Positions 18,648 to 27,416 of a DNA stretch of 56,299 nucleotides are shown in pieces; the stretch's first letter is position 1, and every line of letters begins with the position of its first letter. The stretch lies in contig JAJRQG010000006.1 in NCBI GenBank assembly GCA_024280395.1, positions 1-56,299 of the forward strand. The letters run 5' to 3'. The position numbers and the translations under genes are program-made. The stretch is from Gammaproteobacteria bacterium. GTDB taxonomy: Bacteria; Pseudomonadota; Gammaproteobacteria; Xanthomonadales; Marinicellaceae. Under the pieces are notes generated by a model. The model had not been told where the DNA came from and did no database searches. It was given only the letters and a program-made list of their open reading frames with translations.

Positions 18648-18656
18648 TGCTAGAAT
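18648..18656 (+). promoter_or_regulatory. Candidate extended -10 promoter for the wax-ester synthase gene
   Basis: TGCTAGAAT fits the extended -10 form TGnTAnnnT and lies 33 bp before the start codon. No good -35 is seen, as is usual with an extended -10. Read by eye only. Confidence 0.35.
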
Positions 18657-18689
18657 AACTTTTTTCTATAAACAAATCTTTCGTTGCCT

Positions 18690-20135
18690 ATGTTTAATTA
18701 CTTTGATAATCACAAAGAATCCATGAGAAAAGTCGATACAGCGTGGTTGAGAATGGAATCTCCTTCAAATTTAATGATGATTACAGGTTTGATGTTTTTA
18801 GATAAGTTGCCAGATTATCAGAATTTTTTGCAGATGATTGAGAAGAACTTCCTTAGCTATCGCAGATTTAAACAGAAAGCCGTTATTTCAACAGGTGGAA
18901 CTTATTGGCAAGACGATGAATTTTTCGATATCAAAGGACATGTTAGAAGGGTGGCATTGCCAGGAAAAGCCGATTATGCAGAGTTACAAGACTTTGTTAG
19001 TGATTTGGCATCAACCCCATTGGATAAAGCAAAACCCCTGTGGCAATTCCACATCGTTGAAAACTATGACAAAGGCCCTGTTTTAGTTTCAAGAATTCAC
19101 CACTGTTATGCAGATGGCATCGCCTTGATTCAAGTGCTATTATCAATGACCAGTGCCGATAGGAAAAAAAGCTTAGAATTAACACCTGAAAGTAATAACA
19201 AAGAACATCACCGTAAACTGGGCATGTTGAAATCTGTGATTAATCCAGCCAAAAAACAGTTCAATAATTCTTTAAAAATTGCCAATCAAATCAAAGAATT
19301 GGGTGCAGAAGCTTTTGCAAACCCTGCATTGATCGAAAAAGGTGTTTCGGAAATTGCTGATATTGCAGGAGAGTTATTCAATGCATTAACGCTTCCCGAT
19401 GATCCTCCAACGGTATTCAAGGCAAAACTCAGTGTTAGAAAAAATGCGGCGTGGGCAGAATCTATCGAATTGGGGAAAGTTAAAGCCATCGCTTATGCAA
19501 CAGGAACAACCGTAAATGATGTGTTGATTTCAAATTTGGCAGGTGCTTTGCGAAAATACATGTTGAAAGTTGGTGAAAACCCCGATGATATTGTTATTAA
19601 TGCAACGGTTCCTGTAAATTTAAGACCGCTAGAACATGCCAAGAATTTGGGTAATCATTTTGGTTTGGTTTTTTTGAAGTTGCCCATTTTTGAAAGTAAT
19701 CCACTAAAAAGGTTAAGCTATATTCATGATGAAATGAATGAGTTGAAAAAATCTAAACAAGCGATTGTTTCGTTTGGGTTGTTGAGTGCTATAGGTATGG
19801 CTCCAGCAGCTGTCCAAACCATGCTTTTGGATCAGTTTTCACAAAAAGCTACTACGGTGTTGACCAATGTTCCTGGACCGCAAGTTCCTTTATATATTTC
19901 GGGTACTCGAGTAGAGAAAATCATGTTTTGGGTTCCACAAAATGGCACAATTGGCATGGGAATTAGTATTTTATCCTACAATGGGAAAGTTGAATTTGGC
20001 CTAATTGTGGACAAAAATTTGGTCTCAGACCCTGAAAATGTGATTAAAGAATTCCCCAATCAATTTGAACACCTGATGGATTGCCTGATGATGCACCCTT
20101 GGGATGGGCAAATTCATGCAGATATTCTTGATTAG
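18690..20135 (+). CDS. Wax ester synthase / diacylglycerol O-acyltransferase (WS/DGAT)
   Basis: A 481-residue protein from the ATG at 18690 (a TTG two codons upstream is also possible). The active-site motif HHxxxDG is present as HHCYADG (H137, H138, D142). The family-typical C-terminal region is complete, with TVNDVLISNLAGALRKYM (about 273-290), LPIFESNPLKRL and TNVPGPQVPLYISG (about 396-409). It transfers acyl-CoA to fatty alcohols or diacylglycerol, making storage wax esters or triacylglycerol at the membrane. The next gene, an exported alpha/beta hydrolase, starts 9 bp later. Confidence 0.93.
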   Translation: MFNYFDNHKESMRKVDTAWLRMESPSNLMMITGLMFLDKLPDYQNFLQMIEKNFLSYRRFKQKAVISTGGTYWQDDEFFDIKGHVRRVALPGKADYAELQDFVSDLASTPLDKAKPLWQFHIVENYDKGPVLVSRIHHCYADGIALIQVLLSMTSADRKKSLELTPESNNKEHHRKLGMLKSVINPAKKQFNNSLKIANQIKELGAEAFANPALIEKGVSEIADIAGELFNALTLPDDPPTVFKAKLSVRKNAAWAESIELGKVKAIAYATGTTVNDVLISNLAGALRKYMLKVGENPDDIVINATVPVNLRPLEHAKNLGNHFGLVFLKLPIFESNPLKRLSYIHDEMNELKKSKQAIVSFGLLSAIGMAPAAVQTMLLDQFSQKATTVLTNVPGPQVPLYISGTRVEKIMFWVPQNGTIGMGISILSYNGKVEFGLIVDKNLVSDPENVIKEFPNQFEHLMDCLMMHPWDGQIHADILD

Positions 20136-20144
20136 GAACTATCT

Positions 20145-20804
20145 ATGAAAAATAAATTTTTGATATTGTTGTTGGTTAGTTGCGTTTTAAATGCGGGAGT
20201 AATTTTCGAATCGGTTCCTGGCAGTATTGATTCGAGTAAACAGTATGTGATTTATTTGCACGGAGCCATTATTGAACGCGGCGATAAGAAACCCATTCAC
20301 CCCAGATTCGGCCTGTATGATTTTCCTGCTATTCAACAAGCATTCGCTGATAAAGATCTGGTTTTGATCTCAGAACAAAGAAAACCAAGGACAGTTCCCA
20401 AAGTATATGTTGAGAAAATTAAAAACCAAGTCGATTTGTTGATAAAAAAAGGTGTGCCAGCTAAAAACATTACCATTGTCGGGTTTTCAAAAGGAGCAGG
20501 CATTACAATCATTGCTTCTGACAGAATAAAAAATACTGAATTGAACTATGTAATAATGGCCAATTGCGGTGATTGGTATGAACAGTCAGAAATATTAATG
20601 AAATTACAATTAACCGGACATGTTTTGTCGATTTTCGAAGAGTCAGATGCTCCTGGAACTTGCAGAAAAATAGTCGGTAGATCTAAAAACATACAATCTT
20701 TTAAAGAAATTAAAACCCAAACAGGCAAAGCACATGGTACATTTTTTCTTCCCAGAGATGTGTGGATGCAGCCAGTATTCGATTGGATATTTCGAAAAAA
20801 ATAA
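20145..20804 (+). CDS. Exported alpha/beta-hydrolase-like protein
   Basis: A 219-residue protein with a signal peptide (about 1-17). YVIYLHGAIIERG near residue 30 fits the oxyanion region, and GFSKGAG (about 107-113) is a GxSxG nucleophile elbow. A late His in KAHGTFF could complete the triad. No close family is recognised, and it is shorter than typical lipases. It lies 9 bp behind the WS/DGAT gene, so a role in lipid or ester turnover is possible but only inferred from position. Confidence 0.7.
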   Translation: MKNKFLILLLVSCVLNAGVIFESVPGSIDSSKQYVIYLHGAIIERGDKKPIHPRFGLYDFPAIQQAFADKDLVLISEQRKPRTVPKVYVEKIKNQVDLLIKKGVPAKNITIVGFSKGAGITIIASDRIKNTELNYVIMANCGDWYEQSEILMKLQLTGHVLSIFEESDAPGTCRKIVGRSKNIQSFKEIKTQTGKAHGTFFLPRDVWMQPVFDWIFRKK

Positions 20805-20835
20805 TTACCGAAATTTTCTATTTTTCAGATAATAG

Positions 20836-21564
20836 TTAAGTAAAATCACCCCACAAACTGTGGATAGCTGCCAAAATTGCAGGAGCCATGGTTTCAGTTC
20901 TTAATATTCTTTGTCCAAATTGAATACCAGTTAAGCCAGTATTTTTTAATAATTTTAAATCGTTGACTGACCAACCTCCTTCTGGGCCAATAACAATCTC
21001 AAACTCTTGCCATTTATGCTTAGATACTTGTCCAATGGTTTGATTTTCTTCTGGCTCTAACAATAGCCCTAAGTGTTTGAGCAGAGAATAATCTTGAATA
21101 GAGATTGGAGACAATATTTCAGGAATGTCAGCGCGAAAACTTTGTTCACAAGCGCTGATAGAAATATTTCTCCAGTGTGTCATTTTTTTTTCTAGTCGAG
21201 AGCTTTTTAACTTTACTTCGCAGTATTCACTGATGATGGGTTGAATGGTGGAAATGCCCAGTTCAGTGGCTTTTTGCACGGTATAATCCATGCGCTCACC
21301 TTTGCTCAGTGACTGAACCAGCGTGATGTTCAATTTAGATGGTGCGATGGTTTGAATGGCTTCGATTAAATTAATTTCTAGATTCTTTTTATTATTGGTC
21401 ACAATTTCGGCGAGGAATTCTAGTCTTTGATGGTTGAATATTTTTAAGGTGTTGCCAATTTTTAGTCTTAGGACATTGCGCAAATAGTGAGCCCGTTCGT
21501 TCTCAATAAGAACGTTTTGTCCTACTTCTGCAATAAATGGATAATAAATTCTGTGTAATCTCAT
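20836..21564 (-). CDS. rsmE: 16S rRNA (uracil1498-N3)-methyltransferase RsmE
   Basis: A 242-residue SPOUT methyltransferase. It has an N-terminal PUA-like domain (HYLRNVLRLKIGN) and a C-terminal knotted SAM domain with VQSLSKGERMDYTVQKATELG, EPEENQ, the cofactor loop IGPEGGWS (about 193-200) and LRTETMAPAIL. It methylates U1498 of 16S rRNA. Its start is only 29 bp from that of the divergent lipoprotein gene. Confidence 0.95.
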   Translation of the reverse strand: MRLHRIYYPFIAEVGQNVLIENERAHYLRNVLRLKIGNTLKIFNHQRLEFLAEIVTNNKKNLEINLIEAIQTIAPSKLNITLVQSLSKGERMDYTVQKATELGISTIQPIISEYCEVKLKSSRLEKKMTHWRNISISACEQSFRADIPEILSPISIQDYSLLKHLGLLLEPEENQTIGQVSKHKWQEFEIVIGPEGGWSVNDLKLLKNTGLTGIQFGQRILRTETMAPAILAAIHSLWGDFT

Positions 21565-21593
21565 GGCTTATATTATAATCACATTACTTGATT

Positions 21594-22376
21594 ATGAGAA
21601 AACAATTGCAACAACGAATTACAAATTTTTTATTAATCCTTTTTTCGATTATTTTTTTACAGGCTTGTGCACCCACAAATTATGTATATGTGAAAAAGAC
21701 CAATCCAGATATACATAAAATAAATCAAGTGATGATTATGGTGGAATATTTGTCTATTAAGGATGATTTGAAAGGTTTTTGGAATTTTGATGAAAACAGT
21801 AATTTAGAAAACCAAGATAAACTATATGATATTGCAGCCAATATGCTAAAGTCAAAGGATTATAAATTAGCAGACAAAGTCTTGAAAAGCAGTGGCTTGA
21901 TCATTGATAGAGGATATTTGGTGGATCATTTGATAGATAAAAAGAGACAATCTCAACCCATTGAGCCCCCTTATATTCTAAGAAGTGTCAATTTGGATAA
22001 TACCACTATCCAAGGCTTGGAGGAGTTACTGCTTGAACTCAATGCCCCTGTCAGTAATGTGATGTCAGATATGCGCAGTTTTGTTAAGAATAATTTCGTT
22101 AAACAAACTAAAACACTTGGTTTGTCCTCCGAAACTGCAATTTTGATTATTCAGAGCTACAAACCTCGCGTATCTATATTTGCTGACATACAAGTAGATT
22201 TAGTTTCTTCTGCAAGTGGCAATGGTGCTTTTATCAATTTAAATGGTCGCACTAGGCCAAGCACCTATGCATATATGATTCACGTAGATACTGGTGACTT
22301 GTTGTGGTCAAATAAAACCACGTTGATAACCGATAAAAATCATGAAAAGTTCTTTTTTGAACTGCCGTTGAATTAA
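21594..22376 (+). CDS. Hypothetical lipoprotein upstream of gspG
   Basis: A 260-residue protein from the ATG at 21594. The signal has a hydrophobic core at about 13-24 and lipobox LQAC with Cys at about 25. The remainder is mixed alpha/beta with no recognised domain (there is a short hydrophobic RPSTYAYMIHVDTGDLLWSN segment late in the protein, typical of outer-membrane-directed periplasmic proteins). It directly precedes the pseudopilin operon by 56 bp, so a link to the T2SS is conceivable but unproven. A TATAAT at 21574-21579 lies so close to the ATG that the mRNA could be nearly leaderless. Confidence 0.65.
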   Translation: MRKQLQQRITNFLLILFSIIFLQACAPTNYVYVKKTNPDIHKINQVMIMVEYLSIKDDLKGFWNFDENSNLENQDKLYDIAANMLKSKDYKLADKVLKSSGLIIDRGYLVDHLIDKKRQSQPIEPPYILRSVNLDNTTIQGLEELLLELNAPVSNVMSDMRSFVKNNFVKQTKTLGLSSETAILIIQSYKPRVSIFADIQVDLVSSASGNGAFINLNGRTRPSTYAYMIHVDTGDLLWSNKTTLITDKNHEKFFFELPLN

Positions 22377-22406
22377 TTGTCTAATCTATCAACTATCGGT
22401 TATAAT
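22377..22406 (+). promoter_or_regulatory. Candidate sigma-70 promoter for gspGHIJK
   Basis: TTGTCT (22377-22382) and TATAAT (22401-22406) have an 18-bp spacer and lie 26 bp before the gspG start. It would make gspG-K a separate transcription unit. Confidence 0.5.
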
Positions 22407-22432
22407 TTATTTTTTATTTCAGTTATACCATT

Positions 22433-22855
22433 ATGAAAATCAATCAATCCCGAGGCTTTACCCTAATTGAAATCTTAATTGTAGTTGTTATATTGAGTAT
22501 CTTAGCCATTACAGTTGTACCACAATTTCTTGAAGAGCCAGGAAAGGCTAGGGTAGCTCGTGCAAAATCTGACATCCAGAGTCTAAAAACAGCCCTAAGC
22601 ATGTATAAATTGGATAATTATCAATACCCTTCTACTTCTCAAGGCTTACAAGCTTTGGTTTCTAAGCCCAGTGGCCAACCCTTGGCAAAAAACTGGAAAC
22701 CTGGTGGCTATATCGAAAATATGATTAAAGATCCATGGGGCAATGAGTATCAATTTCTAAATCCAGGCAATCATGGAGCGATAGATATCTATTCATTGGG
22801 TGCAGATGGCCAACCTGGTGGTGAAGATCAAAATACCGATGTAGGTAATTGGTAG
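22433..22855 (+). CDS. gspG: T2SS major pseudopilin GspG
   Basis: A 140-residue protein with a class III prepilin signal: cleavage between G8 and F9 by PilD, Glu at +5 (E13), and a hydrophobic N-methylated helix. The globular part has the GspG signature DPWGNEYQFLNPG and a C-terminal calcium loop region (SLGADGQPGGEDQNTD). It is the main subunit of the pseudopilus that pushes folded substrates through GspD. First gene of gspGHIJK. Confidence 0.97.
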   Translation: MKINQSRGFTLIEILIVVVILSILAITVVPQFLEEPGKARVARAKSDIQSLKTALSMYKLDNYQYPSTSQGLQALVSKPSGQPLAKNWKPGGYIENMIKDPWGNEYQFLNPGNHGAIDIYSLGADGQPGGEDQNTDVGNW

Positions 22856-22879
22856 CGCCACTTGTTATATGATAGTTGA

Positions 22880-23395
22880 ATGAAAAATAAATCTAGCCAT
22901 GGATTTACGCTAATAGAGATATTGGTGGTTGTGGTTATTGTTTCCATACTTACTGTATTGGGTGTTCAAATGATTAGCTCTGGTTCTGTTGAAAGGAATC
23001 TACAACAGCACGGAAAAATTTTACAGGCATCTATGGAATTTTCTTGTGATCAAGCAATTTTACAAAATATTCCCTATGGATTGATCGTTTCACAAACAGC
23101 TTATGGATTCTCTATATTGAACAACCAAAATTGGCAACAAGCCATTTATCAAGAAAATGTCCTTGGAAAAACATTAAATGATGGCAGTCAATTTTCCTTG
23201 ATACTAGAGGGGCAAACTATTGTTCTGGAAGAAGAGGAGTTGGGTGAGGTGCCACAAATTATTTGTGATACAACAGGAGAGATATCACCTTTTATCTTAA
23301 CACTATCTGATGCAACTGGGCAGCATCATTATCAATTAAAAACAACCGATTTTTGGCAAATTCAAGGGCAGTGGTTAGATGAAAAGAATCAATAA
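22880..23395 (+). CDS. gspH: T2SS minor pseudopilin GspH
   Basis: A 171-residue protein with a prepilin signal cleaved after G8 (GFTLIEILVVVVIVS, Glu at +5), followed by a beta-rich domain of the GspH/FimT type. It is part of the pseudopilus tip and assembles with I, J and K. It overlaps gspI by 17 bp. Confidence 0.9.
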   Translation: MKNKSSHGFTLIEILVVVVIVSILTVLGVQMISSGSVERNLQQHGKILQASMEFSCDQAILQNIPYGLIVSQTAYGFSILNNQNWQQAIYQENVLGKTLNDGSQFSLILEGQTIVLEEEELGEVPQIICDTTGEISPFILTLSDATGQHHYQLKTTDFWQIQGQWLDEKNQ

Positions 23396-23750
23396 GCTTG
23401 CTGGATTTACTTTACTTGAAATAATGGTGAGTTTGTTAATATTAACGGTTGCTTTGTCTGCAATTATTACTGTTGGCTCATCACGAGCTGAAACATTAAT
23501 TGAATTAAGACTGCAAAATAGGGCGTTGATTGTTGCCAACAATGTTTTGGAAAAATATACAGATTTTCAACAACAAGTTTCAGTAGGAGTGATTGATGGT
23601 AAACAAGCCAATGGTAATGTTGATTGGAATTGGCAATTAACGGTTGCTCCAACCAATAACGATAGTATCTTGCGACTGGATGTTAAAGTCAGTAAAGACA
23701 ATACCTTTGATTATTCTTTTGCGCAATTGGTGGGTTTCAAATGGCATTGA
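23379..23750 (+). CDS. gspI: T2SS minor pseudopilin GspI
   Basis: A 123-residue protein with a prepilin cleavage site after G9 (GFTLLEIMVSLLILTVALSA) and the GspI-type NRALIVANNVLEKY segment. Normal length for GspI, which nucleates the tip complex with J and K. Start codon lies within the end of gspH, and its stop overlaps the gspJ start by 10 bp. Confidence 0.93.
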   Translation: MKRINKLAGFTLLEIMVSLLILTVALSAIITVGSSRAETLIELRLQNRALIVANNVLEKYTDFQQQVSVGVIDGKQANGNVDWNWQLTVAPTNNDSILRLDVKVSKDNTFDYSFAQLVGFKWH

Positions 23751-24331
23751 AAAAAGAAAATCTACGGGGAATGACTCTACTGGAATTGTTAATAGCAATG
23801 ACTTTGATGGTGGTGATTTCTGCTATAGCTTTCGCCAGCTTAAATGGTTTGATTGATGCTAAAAATCACACCGATCTAGTAGCCAAAAACTTGCGACAAG
23901 AATTACTGACCTCTCAACAATTAAACAAAGACTTTCATGCCATGATTGATCGAAAAGTCAGAGATGGTTTTGGTTCTTTCAAAGCCTCAATATTGGGTCG
24001 CTACTCTTCCATTGAATTCAGCAAAAATAGCCACAGCAACCCGTTAAAGAAAAACCGATCTGAATTACAAAGAGTTCAATGGTTCTTGAAAGGCAATGAA
24101 TTGGTCAGAGGAAACATGGATCAAATTGATCCAGGTTCATCAAACCGATGGCGTTTGCGCACATACATGGACAATATTGATGAGTTGAATATTAATTATA
24201 TCAACAGAACAGGGCAGCAATCTCGTTCTTGGCCTATTGCCAATAATAACAATCCTTTGCGCTATATAGAATTTAACCTGACGTTAACAGATGGCACAAG
24301 ACTAAAATATTTACTGAGGCCATTGTTGTGA
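23741..24331 (+). CDS. gspJ: T2SS minor pseudopilin GspJ
   Basis: A 196-residue protein with prepilin cleavage after G10 (GMTLLELLIAMTLMVVISA; Met rather than Phe at +1), then the GspJ globular domain (QQLNKDFHAMIDRKVRD, a region for the tip interface, and the VQWFLKGNELVR strand). Overlaps both neighbours. Part of the I-J-K tip complex. Confidence 0.92.
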   Translation: MALKKENLRGMTLLELLIAMTLMVVISAIAFASLNGLIDAKNHTDLVAKNLRQELLTSQQLNKDFHAMIDRKVRDGFGSFKASILGRYSSIEFSKNSHSNPLKKNRSELQRVQWFLKGNELVRGNMDQIDPGSSNRWRLRTYMDNIDELNINYINRTGQQSRSWPIANNNNPLRYIEFNLTLTDGTRLKYLLRPLL

Positions 24332-25281
24332 TGAAATCAAGAAAAAAACAAAAAGGAGTAGCGTTATTTGTGGCTTTGTTGGTGGTTGCTATCGGTACAT
24401 TGTTGGCAACAGAAATTTGGTTCAATAATAATTTGGATATTTCTCGACAACAAAATAATCGTGCGGCTTATCAAGCACAACACTATGCCAATGGCATGGT
24501 GTTGTGGGCATTTGATGTATTGAAACAAGACTATGAGGAGGATGCTAATTTTGATAATCACTCTGAACCTTGGAATCAAACCATTGCTGGTATTCAATTA
24601 GAAGACGCTATTTTGTCAGGAAAATTAACCGACATGGACGGTAAATTTAACCTCAACAACCTTGTGATTAATGGTGTTGTGAATGAAATAAGCTATCAAT
24701 ACTTTATAAGAATTTTGATCAACTTAGAATTGGATATTGGTTTGGCCGATAAAATCATCGATTGGATGGATGCAGACCAACTTCCTAGACCATTGGGTGC
24801 TGAAGATTCGGTTTATTTGTCTAGAAATCCATCCTATAGAACAGCTGGGCAAGCGTTTGTTCACATCAGTGAATTGAGATTAATTTCTGGCATAGATGAA
24901 AATACATATCAACGTTTGAAGTCTTTTGTGACGGTGTTGCCTGTGTTGGGGAATTCACCTGTAAAACTTAATGTTAACACAGCATCTTCTTTGTTGTTAA
25001 AGTCACTGGATAGTGCAATTACAGCCAAACAGGCGTTGGTTCTATACAATGAAGGGAATGCGTCTAATAGATCAATTGGTGATTTTTTTAAACAACGGGT
25101 TATTTTTTACTACAATTTACGTGAGAAAAACTTACAAACATTAATTTCAACTCGAAGTACTTGGTATCAAGCTGAAATCAATGTCAAGATGGACCAAGCC
25201 ATCTTTCGAAAATATGCCTTGGTACAAAGAAACTCAAGTTTGGCAACGGTTAAACAATGGTCTGATACAGCGTATCAATAA
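24331..25281 (+). CDS. gspK: T2SS minor pseudopilin GspK
   Basis: A 316-residue protein, the large pseudopilin at the tip. The prepilin-like segment KGVALFVALLVVAIGTLLATE lacks Glu at +5, as is normal for GspK. DWMDADQLPRPLGAEDSVY (calcium-binding helical region) and LNVNTASSLLLKSL are family signatures. A GTG one codon upstream (24328) is an alternative start with better spacing from the GAGG site. Its stop is 9 bp from that of the convergent barrel-protein gene, with no terminator between them. Confidence 0.93.
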   Translation: MKSRKKQKGVALFVALLVVAIGTLLATEIWFNNNLDISRQQNNRAAYQAQHYANGMVLWAFDVLKQDYEEDANFDNHSEPWNQTIAGIQLEDAILSGKLTDMDGKFNLNNLVINGVVNEISYQYFIRILINLELDIGLADKIIDWMDADQLPRPLGAEDSVYLSRNPSYRTAGQAFVHISELRLISGIDENTYQRLKSFVTVLPVLGNSPVKLNVNTASSLLLKSLDSAITAKQALVLYNEGNASNRSIGDFFKQRVIFYYNLREKNLQTLISTRSTWYQAEINVKMDQAIFRKYALVQRNSSLATVKQWSDTAYQ

Positions 25282-25290
25282 AAAGTGCTA

Positions 25291-26649
25291 TTAAAACTCA
25301 AATCTTGCACCAAGATTGATGGTGCTTCTATCAAAACCTTCCCAACCAATGGCTTTAGAGTATTGAATAAATCCCTGTTTACCATTGGAGGCGATAAAAG
25401 ATAGCCCGGCATCCATTCTGCTGTAATCGCTGTCATTAAAATTGGTTGCAGATTCGAAAAATTCGCCAGCAGGCATGCCAGAGACTCGCATAAATACCGA
25501 TTGATCACCTCTTTGATTTTCACGAACCAGTGTATAACCGAAAGATGGTATTAAGACACCATTGCGTAAGCTGATGGCTTTGCTGGTTTGAAATCCTAAT
25601 GTAAAGCGGGTTGTTTCAAAGTTTTGTTCACTAAAACCAACATTATAGGAACCTGTTCCTGTCTCAACAAATGCATCAATCTTGGATTTATAAAATTCTA
25701 CGCTGGCAGAAGGAGTAAATTGCCAACCATTTTTATTAAACTGATAACCACTGGTAATGATATAAGATTGCTGAGAACCTTCTGTTGAGCCAACTGCAAC
25801 TTGGTCAATTTTATTTTCTTGTAAGGTGAAATCAACAGACCTTCTTTGTTTATAATCGGGATTACCGAAACTGGTTCTTGCATCAATATAAAAATTGTCG
25901 GTAACATTAAAAGAACCATATGCAGAAAAGGTCATGGCGCTTGATTCAACTTTTGCTCCAATATCTACAGTTGAATCAAAGTTTGCATAACCAACAGCAA
26001 CGCCAATGACCACTTTTGAACTAAATCGGTAATCTACTCCTGTGGTTATTCCCTTAGTATCAAAATCAAAACCTTCATCTTTAGCATCTGAATATCGGTA
26101 GTCACCTGATGTGATTTGGCCATTGATAAAGAATCCCCAAGGAGAAAACAATTGATCATAATTGGCCGGATCATCAGGATCATTGGTTTGTGATAGATAG
26201 CCTAGCATCTCAATGGGTAAATCTTTACCGTTTGCAGAAAAACTCAATCCTGCAATGCTATTAACCATTCCAGCACGCACTTGAGACATTCTTGAACCAA
26301 TATTGGCTTGTTGGGTGGACATGATTTCATCAGAGGTACGTGATTGTTGAACTACTTCTCTTGGTCGCAACCTTCTTAATAGGCGTTTAATAGCCTCTCC
26401 TTCACCTGCTAAAGCAGCAAAATATAGACGGTCACAATTGCCACCTAGTCCTGTAAAAAAGAACTCTTCTGTCCCACAATAGGCAGCCAATGCTCCAATC
26501 GTTTGTCTGAATCGCGGTCCATCAGAACCCAGTGCTGATATTAGGGCTTGGGCATATTGCATTCTTGTAGGCACCGTTGGATTGGGTTGTGCAAGAATGG
26601 AATTAATTGAAATTAGCAGTGAAAAAATTAACAGTAGTTTAACTTTCAT
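25291..26649 (-). CDS. Autotransporter-type outer-membrane beta-barrel protein without passenger
   Basis: A 452-residue protein: signal peptide about 1-20, a short two-Cys module at about 55-110 (Cys 58 and 72, then a RPREVVQQSRTSDEI segment), a linker, and a barrel of about 283 residues (170-452) that opens with FSPWGFFINGQ and ends with RFEF, the terminal Phe recognised by the BAM complex. The two-Cys module and barrel are clearly homologous to the C-termini of the two giant DUF11 proteins at 30553 and 36906, but there is no DUF11 passenger. Function unknown; it may be an outer-membrane porter or anchor. It lies 37 bp behind the CPBP gene and may be co-transcribed with it. Confidence 0.85.
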   Translation of the reverse strand: MKVKLLLIFSLLISINSILAQPNPTVPTRMQYAQALISALGSDGPRFRQTIGALAAYCGTEEFFFTGLGGNCDRLYFAALAGEGEAIKRLLRRLRPREVVQQSRTSDEIMSTQQANIGSRMSQVRAGMVNSIAGLSFSANGKDLPIEMLGYLSQTNDPDDPANYDQLFSPWGFFINGQITSGDYRYSDAKDEGFDFDTKGITTGVDYRFSSKVVIGVAVGYANFDSTVDIGAKVESSAMTFSAYGSFNVTDNFYIDARTSFGNPDYKQRRSVDFTLQENKIDQVAVGSTEGSQQSYIITSGYQFNKNGWQFTPSASVEFYKSKIDAFVETGTGSYNVGFSEQNFETTRFTLGFQTSKAISLRNGVLIPSFGYTLVRENQRGDQSVFMRVSGMPAGEFFESATNFNDSDYSRMDAGLSFIASNGKQGFIQYSKAIGWEGFDRSTINLGARFEF

Positions 26650-26686
26650 GAGTGTGCTTTCCGAATAAATCTCATCAAATTATAAC

Positions 26687-27346
26687 CTATATTACTTTGA
26701 TTAAAAGTAAATAATAAATAAAAGTGAAGCAATTATTGAGAATATGGGCAATGATAGCTGGGACAATACTGTTTGACTTAAATCTCAACCAAGCATAGAA
26801 CATAGAAGCCATAAACAAAGGGACAGCATCAACCCAAGAGAGGTGTACTGCGGCAAATATCAGTGAAATGATAAAGGCAGACCAGAATTTACTAAGGTAT
26901 TGATTCGCAGTTTGTAGGAAAATCCCTCTTAATAGCATTTCTTCAATAATAGGTGCAAAAACGACTGTCGAGATAAAGGCAATGGTTAGATTGTTATTTT
27001 TCCCCCTCCAACCATATGCATCAATAGACAAGTCATTGACCAAAAACTGAGACTGATAAAAATAATCGAATGCCCAAATACTGATACTTGCGAGCACAGC
27101 GATATAAATGTATTTTAACTTAAATGACCGGAAACCAATTTGTTGGTGTATAAACATGAGATTGGTGTTCTTAAATACGGCGACAGTTATGGAAACCATA
27201 ATCAGATAAATAAGCAGAATAGAATAGCTTTCAACGCTAGGAAATGGTTCAGGTACATAAGTTTGAAAAAACCACAGAAGGCTGATTCCTAGAGTAAATA
27301 TTAGTGCTATGATAAGCAATAAATGAATAAACTTAAATTGAGTCAT
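26687..27346 (-). CDS. CPBP-family intramembrane metalloprotease (Abi/CaaX-type)
   Basis: A 219-residue polytopic membrane protein, about six helices. The CPBP/Rce1 motifs are complete: EEMLLRGIF (paired Glu and Arg, about 146-154), the helix with AAVHLSW (conserved His), and HILNN near the C-terminus (conserved His and Asn). Members cleave membrane substrates or prenylated proteins; bacterial substrates are mostly unknown. It is upstream of, and in line with, the barrel-protein gene. Confidence 0.9.
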   Translation of the reverse strand: MTQFKFIHLLLIIALIFTLGISLLWFFQTYVPEPFPSVESYSILLIYLIMVSITVAVFKNTNLMFIHQQIGFRSFKLKYIYIAVLASISIWAFDYFYQSQFLVNDLSIDAYGWRGKNNNLTIAFISTVVFAPIIEEMLLRGIFLQTANQYLSKFWSAFIISLIFAAVHLSWVDAVPLFMASMFYAWLRFKSNSIVPAIIAHILNNCFTFIYYLLLIKVI

Positions 27347-27366
27347 TTAAAATATTTTGCGACCTT

Positions 27367-27394
27367 TTGACTATTGCGTGAGTCTTACTATTAA
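27367..27394 (+). promoter_or_regulatory. Candidate promoter of the sigma-factor operon
   Basis: TTGACT (27367-27372) and TATTAA (27389-27394) with a 16-bp spacer lie 23 bp upstream of the sigma-factor start codon and 20 bp beyond the start of the divergent CPBP gene. The sequence fits housekeeping sigma-70; an autoregulatory site for the encoded sigma factor is not obvious. Confidence 0.45.
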
Positions 27395-27416
27395 CACAAA
27401 CAAATAATAAATAATT

